Source: Chloroflexota bacterium (lineage in GTDB: Bacteria > Chloroflexota > UBA6077 > CF-72). From it: DNA of 7,135 nt. This document shows, in pieces, positions 1-6,539 of this stretch (position 1 is its first letter; the number at the start of each line of letters is the position of its first letter). The notes beneath the pieces are model-generated. The model was given only the letters and a program-made list of their open reading frames with translations, searched no databases and had not been told where the DNA came from. The stretch is taken from assembly GCA_019247135.1 (NCBI GenBank), contig JAFAPL010000909.1, forward strand, positions 1 through 7,135, given 5' to 3'. The position numbers and the translations under genes are program-made.

Positions 1-1
1 T

Positions 2-763
2 CAGCTCTGCAGGGCATGTTGGAAAGGGCCAGTACCGCTGCATCTGTGGCGTGCCGAGCACAACCTTGGACAGCAATCGAACGTGAATCGAGCGCTGACG
101 GCAGTCCAGTCCGACGCCGACTGGGTGCTGATGCTCCACGCGGACGACATGGTAAAACAAGGATGGCTCGCAAGTCTCTTGCATGAGATCGATCATGCAG
201 ATCAGCGTGTGGCGAGCATCTGCACCAGCTGGGACAACCTATTCGCCGACGGCTCCGTCGAACCGGGCGAGAACGATTTCCAAGGACCAACGCGAGTCAT
301 ACACGGTACGCGGCAGAGCGTGCGAAATACGTTGCTGAGCGGCTGCTGGTGGCACATCTCCGGTTGTGCGATTCGAACCACCGCATTCGCCGACGTGGGC
401 CCGTTCGACGAAAGCATGCCGTATATGGCCGACTGGGATTGGTTGCTCCGCTGCCTAGAGCATGGCTGGTCCATCAGCTATGTACCCCGATCGTTCGTGC
501 TCTACCGACTGCACGAACGGAGCGTTGCCGCGGTTTCCTTGCTCGCCGACCTCGACATCTCGGAAAGTCTACGCATTGCGGGTCGCTATGCTGGACTGCT
601 GTCCGTGCGCGACGTGGCACAATTTCACGGACGACGCGCTAGCTTCGCATTGCGGCGCATGCTGCGCGCGCTGCAGCGGCGGCAACCATCGAGACTGCGC
701 GGTGAGCTCACGACACTAGCTTCAATTGGCCAGAACATGCGTGGTTGCCTGCGTGCCCAGTGA
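2..763 (+). CDS. Glycosyltransferase family 2 (GT-A fold), 5'-truncated by the window edge
   Basis: This protein probably transfers a sugar from a nucleotide-sugar donor to a growing polysaccharide repeat unit at the inner face of the cytoplasmic membrane. The frame is open from base 2, and the 253 visible residues begin inside the GT-A domain. Seen: an ENLG-like segment (residues 19-23, EHNLG) followed by SNVNRAL; a DXD-type metal/nucleotide-binding site HADD at residues 46-49 after a hydrophobic strand; a GPFDES segment and an acidic ADWDW patch (D144, D146) at the place of the family's catalytic base; and YRLHERS at 168-174, matching the 'yR.H..s' end of many GT2 domains. The C-terminus is Arg-rich and probably helical. 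The first strand and the first aspartate motif, about 50-60 residues, lie upstream. A GTG at 83 could be read as a start, but it cuts through conserved sequence and is not the real one. The stop at 761-763 overlaps the next gene. The sugar specificity cannot be read from the sequence. Confidence 0.9.
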   Translation, partial: QLCRACWKGPVPLHLWRAEHNLGQQSNVNRALTAVQSDADWVLMLHADDMVKQGWLASLLHEIDHADQRVASICTSWDNLFADGSVEPGENDFQGPTRVIHGTRQSVRNTLLSGCWWHISGCAIRTTAFADVGPFDESMPYMADWDWLLRCLEHGWSISYVPRSFVLYRLHERSVAAVSLLADLDISESLRIAGRYAGLLSVRDVAQFHGRRASFALRRMLRALQRRQPSRLRGELTTLASIGQNMRGCLRAQ

Positions 764-1802
764 GAGTGTCGATCTGGTCATCGTTGGCCAGCGCGGTGGG
801 ACAAACGTCGGTGGCAGCCTGCATCGTGCTGCTGTGCGCGCGGGCACGAAGGCGCTATTTGTGGACTCGGGGCGCGCGTGGACTGCCGTGCGGCCAATCC
901 GAATCCTGTACTGGCGCCTCGCCGGTCACCGTCCGCCGCGCCTCGGCCGTCTGAGTCGTGAGCTCCTAGATCTATGCAGTTCCGTGCGGCCGCGGTTCGT
1001 GCTGTGCACCGGCCTCGCACCAATCCATGCACTGACGCTGCGGCGCATTGGCCGCCTGGGCACGCTACGGCTCAACTATCTCACCGACGATCCGTGGAAT
1101 CCTGGTCTAGGGGGCGGATGGTTTTTCCGCTCACTGCGCGAGTACGACCACGTGTTCTCGGTGCGCAGGGCGAACATGAACGATCTGGAGCAGCATGGCT
1201 GCCCCAAGGTCAGCTACATACCCTTCGGCTTCGACTCCGAGCTGGCGTGCGCCGACGTACTCTCGGTACAAGAGCAGCGTCGCTATCAAGCCGACGTCGT
1301 ATTTGTCGGCGGAGCCGATGCGCAGCGCCTGCCGTACATCGCAGCTCTCGGCCAAGCTGGCTTCAATCTGGCGCTCTACGGTGACTACTGGGGTAGGGAC
1401 CGTCGCACGCGATCGTTCGATCGTGGGCACGCCGACCCAGTGACCATCAGGAAGGCGACGTTGGGCGCGAGCGTGGCGTTGTGCATGGTGCGGCATGCCA
1501 ATCGCGACGGACAGGTGATGCGGTCGTATGAGACCGCCGCGATCGGCGCATGCATGCTCGTGGAGGATACGCCAGAGCACCGCGAGCTATTCGGCGCGGA
1601 TGGTGACACCGTCGTCTATTTCCACGACACCACTTCGATGTTGACGCGCCTGAGCGAGCTTCTGAATCGACCTCTCGAGCGCTTGCGGCTCGCCCGAGCA
1701 GTTCGCCAACGGATTCTGAGCGGCGGGCATACGTATGACGATCGGCTGCGCACCATGCTTTCCTCGGCGCGAAATCACATGGAGCACGCAAGCGTGTCAT
1801 GA
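753..1802 (+). CDS. CgeB-like glycosyltransferase (GT-B, Glyco_trans_1_2 type)
   Basis: This is a predicted GT-B glycosyltransferase of the group related to Bacillus CgeB, often seen in polysaccharide and spore-coat loci. With the GTG start at 753 it has 349 residues. Seen: an N-terminal Rossmann-like strand plus glycine loop (VIVGQRGG, about 9-16); LTDDPWNP at about 110-117; SYIPFGFD before the interdomain region; then the second-domain strand DVVFVGG (181-187), the LYGDYWG segment, RSYETAAIGACMLVEDTPEH (257-276) and GHTYDDR near the end (325-331). That order and the R-x-YE-x3-G-x3-L-x-E pattern are typical of the family. The start is uncertain: in-frame TTG 726 and GTG 741 are also possible, and none has a clear Shine-Dalgarno. 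I chose 753 because the family core begins only a few residues later. Every option overlaps the preceding gene (11 bases for GTG 753). The stop overlaps the next ATG as ATGA. Donor and acceptor are unknown. Confidence 0.85.
   Translation: MPSESVDLVIVGQRGGTNVGGSLHRAAVRAGTKALFVDSGRAWTAVRPIRILYWRLAGHRPPRLGRLSRELLDLCSSVRPRFVLCTGLAPIHALTLRRIGRLGTLRLNYLTDDPWNPGLGGGWFFRSLREYDHVFSVRRANMNDLEQHGCPKVSYIPFGFDSELACADVLSVQEQRRYQADVVFVGGADAQRLPYIAALGQAGFNLALYGDYWGRDRRTRSFDRGHADPVTIRKATLGASVALCMVRHANRDGQVMRSYETAAIGACMLVEDTPEHRELFGADGDTVVYFHDTTSMLTRLSELLNRPLERLRLARAVRQRILSGGHTYDDRLRTMLSSARNHMEHASVS
1799..1802 (+). promoter_or_regulatory. ATGA translational-coupling junction
   Basis: The start of the small exported protein and the stop of the CgeB-like gene share ATGA. 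A GGAG at 1781-1784 is 14 bases from the ATG, too far for a normal ribosome binding site, so re-initiation by terminating ribosomes is the likelier route. Confidence 0.6.
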
Positions 1803-1858
1803 CCTTTGTAGTTTCGCTCGGAATCGTGCTGGCCGTCAGCGCGGTAGGCGTATCGGCT
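1799..1858 (+). other. Predicted Sec signal peptide of the small exported protein
   Basis: This stretch encodes residues 1-20. A hydrophobic core of about 15 residues is followed by V-S-A, giving a likely signal peptidase I cut before Q21-D22. No basic residue precedes the core. The codons just upstream in the same frame (1790-1798) read Lys-Arg-Val, but no ATG, GTG or TTG lies between the in-frame stop at 1736-1738 and the ATG at 1799, so they do not appear to be translated. Confidence 0.5.
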
Positions 1859-2152
1859 CAGGATGGTCCACTCCCCGAGGAATTCGTCGGTCGATTCCAA
1901 AACTGGAGCAAGGTCCCATGTAGCGGACAGAACGATACCCAGCTGTCCTCGACTCTGGGCGGCTCGGCGTCGGACCAGTCGGCGGGAATCGGCGACGACA
2001 ATCAATTCCTCCGCGATCACCTCGCGCCATTGCCAAGCGCCGTTCCGGTACCCGTCACGCGACAATCAGCGGGCATAACGAACGTGCGGCTTTCTCGCGT
2101 GCGTGAGGAAACACTCAAGACTGGTGTGCGTGTCCATGCAGCCGCGGGCTGA
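1799..2152 (+). CDS. Small predicted exported protein of unknown function, possibly a gene remnant
   Basis: I do not recognise this 117-residue protein. Residues 1-20 look like a signal peptide: a long hydrophobic run (VVSLGIVLAVSAVGV) ending in VSA before QDG, a good signal peptidase I site after A20. The n-region has no Arg or Lys, which is unusual. The mature part begins DGPLPEEFVGRFQNWSKV and then becomes Ser/Gly/Asn/Gln-rich with one cysteine (C41) and no further membrane segment. From memory, EFVG-x-F-x-x-W resembles the segment after the signal peptide in some secreted right-handed beta-helix (pectate-lyase-like) proteins of polysaccharide loci. The downstream glycine/aspartate motif of that family is not visible, so a truncated remnant is possible. 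Support for translation: an ATGA overlap with the preceding gene, and about 65% G/C at third codon positions by hand count, like the neighbours. Its 3' end overlaps the next gene by 17 bases. Function is unassigned. Confidence 0.5.
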   Translation: MTFVVSLGIVLAVSAVGVSAQDGPLPEEFVGRFQNWSKVPCSGQNDTQLSSTLGGSASDQSAGIGDDNQFLRDHLAPLPSAVPVPVTRQSAGITNVRLSRVREETLKTGVRVHAAAG

Positions 2153-3215
2153 CGTCGAACGGCGCAAGTCTCATGCGCCGTTTTTCTCGATCTGCATTCC
2201 ACAGTACAACCGCACGTCGTTTCTTCTGGAGGCGTGCCGCTCGCTCGCCGCGCAGCAATTTACCGATTTTGAGGTGTGCATCTCCGACGACTGTTCGACC
2301 GACGGCCGATCGGGCGAGCTGATTCGCTTCCTCGAGCAGTCCGGCCTTGCATTTGCCTACCGTCGCCAGGCAGCCAACCTTCGGTATGACGGCAATCTGC
2401 GCACCGCGATAGCTCTTGCCCAGGGGCAGTATGCGTTTTTGTTGGGAAACGACGACGGCCTGGCCTCGAATGACGTCCTCGACCGGCTGCACGCGCACTT
2501 GATCGAGCATCCAGCAGACGTTGTCATCACCAATTACGCTGATTATTCGACTGGACAACCGTACAGACGGGTCCCTCGAACTGGGCTCGTTGGCCGTGGG
2601 CCGCGTGTCGCAATGGCTGCCTTCCGCAACTTCAGCTTCGTCAGCGGCGTCATCCTTCGAACTGAGGGAGCGCAGCCGTTTGCCACCAACCGGTGGGACG
2701 GCAGCGAGATGTACCAGATGTTTCTCGGCTCGCGGATGATCGCGACGGGTGGCACACTTTTCTACGTTGACGAAGTTGCTGTTCGCAAGGATATTGCCAT
2801 CCCGGGGGAAACAATTGACAGTTACGCGGCCAGGCCGCGCCTCGACCCATGTCCGATTGTGGAGCGAAAGCTGCCACTGGTCGATCTGGGCAGACTCGTG
2901 GCGGACGCGCTCGAACCTGGTGAGTCTGCCTTCGCGCATCGGCACTCTATCGAGATGATCTTTCGGCAACTGTATCTGTTCACATTTCCATTCTGGATCG
3001 TGGAATACCGCCGCGTTCAGACGTGGCGGTACGCACTTGGCGTGTGTCTCGGACTTCGCCCGCGTAATTCGCTTGCCGGGCTCGTCCTTCCACTCGGCAC
3101 ACGCTTGCGACTGACTGTGCTGTTCTGGACCTCCGCGGTCGCCGCGCTGCTCGTGCCACAGCGGCTCGTCGACAGGCTGCAATCACGGCTCTATCGCGTC
3201 GCGAAAGCCACCTGA
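2136..3215 (+). CDS. Glycosyltransferase family 2 (GT-A fold) with C-terminal hydrophobic segment
   Basis: This is a predicted inverting GT-A glycosyltransferase acting on a lipid-linked repeat unit. With ATG 2136 it has 359 residues. Seen: the first strand FFSICIPQYNR (16-26); the nucleotide-binding aspartates in ISDDCSTDG (49-57); NLRYDGNL (81-88); and the DXD-equivalent LLGNDDG (102-108). The middle holds NFSFVSGVILR and NRWDGSEMYQ, where the acidic catalytic residue of the family normally sits. The C-terminal ~100 residues contain aromatic/hydrophobic stretches (LYLFTFPFWIV, then LTVLFWTSAVAALLV) that may attach the protein to the membrane beside the polymerase. GTG 2103 and GTG 2124 are alternative starts in frame. 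2136 is preferred as the only ATG, about 14 codons before the first strand, but no start has a well-spaced Shine-Dalgarno. The gene overlaps the previous one by 17 bases and the next by one base (TGATG). Specificity is unknown. Confidence 0.88.
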   Translation: MQPRADVERRKSHAPFFSICIPQYNRTSFLLEACRSLAAQQFTDFEVCISDDCSTDGRSGELIRFLEQSGLAFAYRRQAANLRYDGNLRTAIALAQGQYAFLLGNDDGLASNDVLDRLHAHLIEHPADVVITNYADYSTGQPYRRVPRTGLVGRGPRVAMAAFRNFSFVSGVILRTEGAQPFATNRWDGSEMYQMFLGSRMIATGGTLFYVDEVAVRKDIAIPGETIDSYAARPRLDPCPIVERKLPLVDLGRLVADALEPGESAFAHRHSIEMIFRQLYLFTFPFWIVEYRRVQTWRYALGVCLGLRPRNSLAGLVLPLGTRLRLTVLFWTSAVAALLVPQRLVDRLQSRLYRVAKAT

Positions 3216-3217
3216 TG
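3213..3217 (+). promoter_or_regulatory. TGATG translational-coupling junction
   Basis: The stop of the second family 2 glycosyltransferase and the start of the polymerase share one base in TGATG. No strong Shine-Dalgarno precedes it, which suggests coupled synthesis of the two proteins. Confidence 0.6.
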
Positions 3218-4558
3218 CAACCCTCATCAGACCTCGGTAATTGGGTCGCGGTGTGGCTCGTGGCCGCCGGGATCATCGTCCTGAGCCGATACCGGCGCGG
3301 CGCAATCGGCGCTGGACTCGTAACTGCATTCGTCATCAGCTCCTGTATGGCCTACTTCTTCGGCGCCGCGATCTATCTCCTACCATGGGAGCCGACTTCG
3401 GATCCGGAGGTCGTCGCGACCGGCTTTCATCAAAGCACATATGCGTTGATTGCATTCGGAGCTGGGGTACTGTGTACGTCGGCGCTGGTATCGGTGAGGG
3501 CCCGCAGGCGGGTCACCTCCTCCGTGCTGGCGACACGCATACCTGAGGCGTACATTGTCGTCGGCCTGGCTTGTTTTTTGCTCCTCGCGCCAGTACTCGG
3601 GCGCATTCCTACTGCCGGGGCAGTGCTGTCGCAGGGCTGGGATCTGCTGGTCGTCGGACTCGGACTTGCCTGCTGGCGCGCCTGGCAAGGGCACCGTTCG
3701 GTGGAGTTCGGCCGCTGGCTCGCGGCGACCGTGTTCCTGCCTTTACTGACAGTGCTCACCCAGGGCTTTCTGGGTTATGGGGCAGGAGCGGCGACTGCCG
3801 TGCTCGCGTTCATCGGCAGCTTCTATCGACCTCGCTGGCGCGTATTTTTTGCTGGTCTAGTGCTGATGTACGCCGCACTCTCGCTGTACGTGACGTACAT
3901 GCGCGATCGCCAGGACATCCGCGACGCGGTCTGGGGGGGCGAGCCAATGGGCGTTCGCATCCAGGTCCTACAGCACACACTTTCATCCATCGAGCGGTTC
4001 GACCCTTCGAATCAAGCGCACCTCGAGCGAATCGACATCCGACTGAACGACAACTACCTGCTGGGCGCCTCAGTCAACTACATACAGGCGGGGCTCGCGC
4101 GATTCACCTATGGCCAGAACCTCTGGGACGGTGTTCTGAACCTGGTTCCACGCGCACTCTGGCCGACCAAGCCGTTTGTGGCGGGCAGTGGTGACATCGT
4201 GTCCCGATATACCGGCATCCACTTCGCGGAAGGCACCTCCATCGGTGTGGGCTATGTTATGGAGGCATACATCAGCTTCGGTACCCCTGGAGTCATCGGC
4301 CTGTTCCTCATCTTTGGCATTGCCCTGACACTTGTGGATATGCAAGCTGGGCGGTCTCTGTTGGAGGGCGACTGGTTCGCATTCGCATGCTGGTTCTTAC
4401 CCGCGCTGAGTCTGATGCCCACTGAAAGCTCGTTTGGTGAATTACTTGCCGGCGCCGGCTCAGCGTTCCTCGTCGCTTACCTCGCCAATCGATTGGTCAA
4501 ACGCTACGTCTTCCGTTCTCCGCGTCGACGTCCCCTGCATGTGTCGGCACGCGCGTGA
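3215..4558 (+). CDS. Polytopic membrane protein, probable O-antigen/EPS repeat-unit polymerase (Wzy-like)
   Basis: This 447-residue inner-membrane protein would join lipid-linked oligosaccharide units on the periplasmic side. By eye I count about 10-11 hydrophobic segments: roughly 8-24, 31-56, 73-95, 110-128, 141-155, 168-186, 188-204, 208-228, then after a long loop 341-375 (possibly one or two), 386-402 and 407-427. The ~110-residue hydrophilic loop (229-340) between late helices is the hallmark of Wzy-type polymerases. It contains NYIQAG (288-293), LVPRALWPTKP (310-320) and GSGDIVSRYTG (324-334). A proline-arginine-tryptophan-lysine-proline element of this kind is one I associate with bacterial oligosaccharide repeat-unit polymerases. 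Arg/Lys-rich cytoplasmic stretches (RARRRV near 95-100 and the C-terminal tail) fit the positive-inside rule. Wzy proteins diverge strongly, so the call rests on topology, loop and context. A WaaL-like ligase is the main alternative. The ATG shares one base with the upstream stop, and the stop overlaps the downstream GTG by four bases. Confidence 0.8.
   Translation: MQPSSDLGNWVAVWLVAAGIIVLSRYRRGAIGAGLVTAFVISSCMAYFFGAAIYLLPWEPTSDPEVVATGFHQSTYALIAFGAGVLCTSALVSVRARRRVTSSVLATRIPEAYIVVGLACFLLLAPVLGRIPTAGAVLSQGWDLLVVGLGLACWRAWQGHRSVEFGRWLAATVFLPLLTVLTQGFLGYGAGAATAVLAFIGSFYRPRWRVFFAGLVLMYAALSLYVTYMRDRQDIRDAVWGGEPMGVRIQVLQHTLSSIERFDPSNQAHLERIDIRLNDNYLLGASVNYIQAGLARFTYGQNLWDGVLNLVPRALWPTKPFVAGSGDIVSRYTGIHFAEGTSIGVGYVMEAYISFGTPGVIGLFLIFGIALTLVDMQAGRSLLEGDWFAFACWFLPALSLMPTESSFGELLAGAGSAFLVAYLANRLVKRYVFRSPRRRPLHVSARA
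3933..3939 (+). repeat. G7 homopolymer run inside the polymerase gene
   Basis: Seven consecutive G bases encode part of W240-G241-G242 at the start of the large hydrophilic loop. A one-base slip would shift the frame and remove the second half of the protein. Two T6 runs (3574-3579 and 3845-3850) lie in the same gene. The run is short compared with known phase-variable tracts, so it may simply reflect composition. Confidence 0.95.
4555..4558 (+). promoter_or_regulatory. GTGA translational-coupling junction
   Basis: The polymerase stop and the GTG start of the GT4 gene share GTGA. The 20 bases before it (ending GGCACGCGC) hold no purine-rich ribosome binding site, so coupling probably decides this non-ATG start. 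The GTG start is supported because the protein begins directly with the first strand of the GT-B fold. Confidence 0.6.
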
Positions 4559-5658
4559 GGGTGCTGTTCCTCACGCCGGATGTTTTCGGCTCGTACGGCG
4601 GAATCGCGCGCCACTGCAAAATCGCGCTGAAGGCGCTCACTGCGCCAGAAACAACCGGCGTCGAAGGGGTAGACTTGATTGCGCTCATGGACCCACGCGG
4701 ATCACGTCCGGAGTCGTACTATGCCGGACCGCGTCTGCGCTCGTACACGGCCTGCGGCGGCAGCCGTGCAGAGCTTCTCCGACAGACACTCTCCAGGATG
4801 CTGCGCATCCGATATGACGTTGTGATCACCGAGCACGTGAACCTTTCACCGCTGTTGCTTGTGTCGACCTTGCGAAGCCCGCGAGCACGCCGTGTGACAA
4901 TTGCACATGGAGTCGACACGTGGGTACGCCTACCCCCAGTACGACGTATGGCCCTTCAGAAGTCGACCATCGTCGTCTCGGTGAGCGAATACACGGCCAA
5001 CGTGACGAGCCGCGTGAATCATGTCCAGCGTGGACGCGTGCAACTCGTGTACAACTGCCTGGATCCCGCGCTGCACGCCGAATCCAGCAACGTCTCCGTC
5101 GGGCATCGTGATAACTCGATCCTGACGGTTTCTCGGTTGTGGCGCTCGGAAAATAGTAAAGGGCACTTCGAGGTCTTGCGAGCTCTGCCCCAGGTTGTCG
5201 AAGCCATACCGGACGTCACGTATCACGTGGTTGGAGACGGCGATCTTCGACCAGACCTCCAGCGTGCGACGACGGAGCTCGGCCTCGAACGCAACGTGCG
5301 ATTTCTCGGATCAGTCTCGGACTCCGCGCTGCGCCAGTACTACCGCAGGTGCGCCGCCTACGTCATGCCCAGCAAGTGGGAGGGATTCGGACTCGTGTTC
5401 CTCGAGGCAATGGTGGCCGGGCAGCCAGTCATTGCGGGCGACCGCGACGCAACGCCGGAGATCGTCGGCGATGCCGCGTTGCTCGTCGATCCAGATGACG
5501 CCCGCGGCCTGGCCGACGCGATCATCCGTGTTCTCTCGGACGATGCCTTGCGCAAGCGGCTTGGCGCAGCCGGACGCGCGCGGGTGGAGTCGTTGTTTAC
5601 CTACGATCGCTTCAGAGATCGTTTCCTGAGCGTGGTCTGTGGGGCCGCCGCATGCTAA
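4555..5658 (+). CDS. Glycosyltransferase family 4 / group 1 (GT-B fold, retaining)
   Basis: This 367-residue retaining glycosyltransferase probably adds one sugar to the repeat unit at the cytoplasmic membrane face. Seen: the N-terminal strand MRVLFLTPDVFGSYGGIARH with the glycine loop G15-G16; an AHGVD segment at 117-121; VSVSEYTANV (141-150), the usual strand leading to the interdomain linker; and VYNCLDP (165-171). The C-terminal domain starts with SILTVSRLWRSENSKGH (188-204), containing the conserved basic donor-phosphate residues R194 and K202. It continues with YHVVGDGD (223-230), the NVRFLGSVSD segment, and the EX7E motif E276-GFGLVFL-E284 followed by AMVAGQPVIAG and DAALLVDPDD (306-315). 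All core elements are present and the length is normal. The start GTG forms GTGA with the stop of the preceding gene. There is no Shine-Dalgarno, so re-initiation by coupling is likely. The stop lies inside the start region of the methyltransferase gene. Donor and linkage are not predictable. Confidence 0.93.
   Translation: MRVLFLTPDVFGSYGGIARHCKIALKALTAPETTGVEGVDLIALMDPRGSRPESYYAGPRLRSYTACGGSRAELLRQTLSRMLRIRYDVVITEHVNLSPLLLVSTLRSPRARRVTIAHGVDTWVRLPPVRRMALQKSTIVVSVSEYTANVTSRVNHVQRGRVQLVYNCLDPALHAESSNVSVGHRDNSILTVSRLWRSENSKGHFEVLRALPQVVEAIPDVTYHVVGDGDLRPDLQRATTELGLERNVRFLGSVSDSALRQYYRRCAAYVMPSKWEGFGLVFLEAMVAGQPVIAGDRDATPEIVGDAALLVDPDDARGLADAIIRVLSDDALRKRLGAAGRARVESLFTYDRFRDRFLSVVCGAAAC
5641..5658 (+). 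promoter_or_regulatory. Possible ribosome binding site and ATGCTAA stop/start overlap
   Basis: GGGG at 5641-5644 sits seven bases ahead of the ATG at 5652, and the TAA of the glycosyltransferase gene ends at 5658. This is the best-placed Shine-Dalgarno-like sequence in the window and supports the ATG at 5652 as the start. Confidence 0.4.
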
Positions 5659-6536
5659 CCGGCCGGCATGGCGCCAAGCGAGCTCTCGCGGAACCGCTCG
5701 AGGTTGTCCAGCAAGGTAATCGCGCCTGGTGGCAAGAAACGCTAATGAACTACGATTGGCGGCACGCGGGGAATGACGAAGCGCTGCAAGCCGGCTGGTT
5801 CGAAGCGCAAGATCGTGCGTTTCTGAGCGCCGCGGCGTTTTACGCGATGGATGAGCGTCCATTCGACCGTTTTATCCGGTTTCCTGAACTGAAGGATAAA
5901 GACGTACTCGAGATCGGTACTGGAGCGGGCCTGCATGCGCAACTGCTCGCGGAAGCCGGCGCGCGCGTCACGGGGATCGATCTCACCCCCGCGGCAGTAG
6001 CGCGCACGCAGCGTCGTTTCCAGCTAAGAGAGCTACCCGGCCGATTTCTCGAGTGGGATGCCGAAGCCGATCGCCCCGAATTCGCGGAGGCGTTCGACTT
6101 CGTCTGGAGCTGGGGTGTGATCCATCACTCGGCGCGGACCGCTCGCGTGGTTCGCAACGTTCACCACTGGCTGCGCCCGAGCGGAGCATTCGCCGGTATG
6201 GTCTATCACCGTGACTCGGTCAATGCCGCGGCGCTGGTCGCGCGAGACTGGGTCTTGAAGCGCGGCGCGCTAGCGCACTCTGTTGACGAGGCATTGTGGC
6301 GCGGCACAGACGGGTACATGGCGCGGTTCTACCCTGCTGATCAGTGGCGCGATCTTTTGCTGGGCTTTTTCGAACACGCCACCGTTGCGGTGACGGGTCA
6401 AAAGTCCGACGTGCTGCCATTGCCTCGGCCATTGCGTCGCGTCTTCCTGTCGATGATCCCAGACGATCTGGCGCACCGCGTGGTTGCGCGGGTCGGGAGC
6501 TGTCTCACATTCGAAGCTCGCCCGGCCAATTACTGA
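5652..6536 (+). CDS. Class I SAM-dependent methyltransferase
   Basis: This 294-residue Rossmann-fold methyltransferase probably O-methylates a sugar of the polysaccharide or its precursor. Seen: an N-terminal extension with NRAWWQETLMNYDWRH (23-38), similar to the 'WW...PM-YDW' element I recall in methyltransferases of polysaccharide loci (here Leu replaces the usual Pro); the SAM-binding motif I VLEIGTGAG (85-93); the acidic end of strand 2 VTGIDLT (D110); an acidic EWDAE after strand 3 (134-138); and the motif IV-like FDFVWSWGVIHHS (148-160). WLRPSGAFAGMVYH follows as the post-motif strand. This pattern fits the Methyltransf_11/23/25 group. The ATG overlaps the preceding stop by seven bases (ATGCTAA), with GGGG at 5641-5644, seven bases before the start, as a possible ribosome binding site. 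A second ATG at 5745 would remove the WW element and is unlikely to be the start. Substrate is inferred only from context. Confidence 0.9.
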   Translation: MLTGRHGAKRALAEPLEVVQQGNRAWWQETLMNYDWRHAGNDEALQAGWFEAQDRAFLSAAAFYAMDERPFDRFIRFPELKDKDVLEIGTGAGLHAQLLAEAGARVTGIDLTPAAVARTQRRFQLRELPGRFLEWDAEADRPEFAEAFDFVWSWGVIHHSARTARVVRNVHHWLRPSGAFAGMVYHRDSVNAAALVARDWVLKRGALAHSVDEALWRGTDGYMARFYPADQWRDLLLGFFEHATVAVTGQKSDVLPLPRPLRRVFLSMIPDDLAHRVVARVGSCLTFEARPANY

Positions 6537-6539
6537 CTG

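Noticed and set aside
83..85. GTG as the start of the first glycosyltransferase
   Set aside because: The frame is open to the left window edge, and the residues before the GTG (EHNLG, QQSN) belong to the conserved GT2 domain, so the gene starts upstream of the window.
1775..2065. A 96-codon - strand ORF opposite the small exported protein
   Set aside because: It has no recognisable motif and runs against the direction of the whole operon. The + strand frame has a coupled start and a signal peptide, which is better support.
2115..3182. A 355-codon open frame on the - strand covering almost the whole second GT2 gene
   Set aside because: It is in exact codon register with the + strand gene, so it is open only because that gene uses no TTA, CTA or TCA codons between 2118 and 3182; it ends at the TCA at 2115-2117. 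The translation shows no family motif, while the + strand has clear GT-A motifs.
3571..4194. A 207-codon + strand frame inside the polymerase gene
   Set aside because: The translation is Arg/Ala/Ser-rich with no recognisable motif, and it lies wholly inside a well-supported membrane protein gene. It is a typical high-GC shadow frame.
5311..5862. A 183-codon - strand frame across the GT4 and methyltransferase genes
   Set aside because: It is opposite two well-supported genes, and I see no family motif in its translation.
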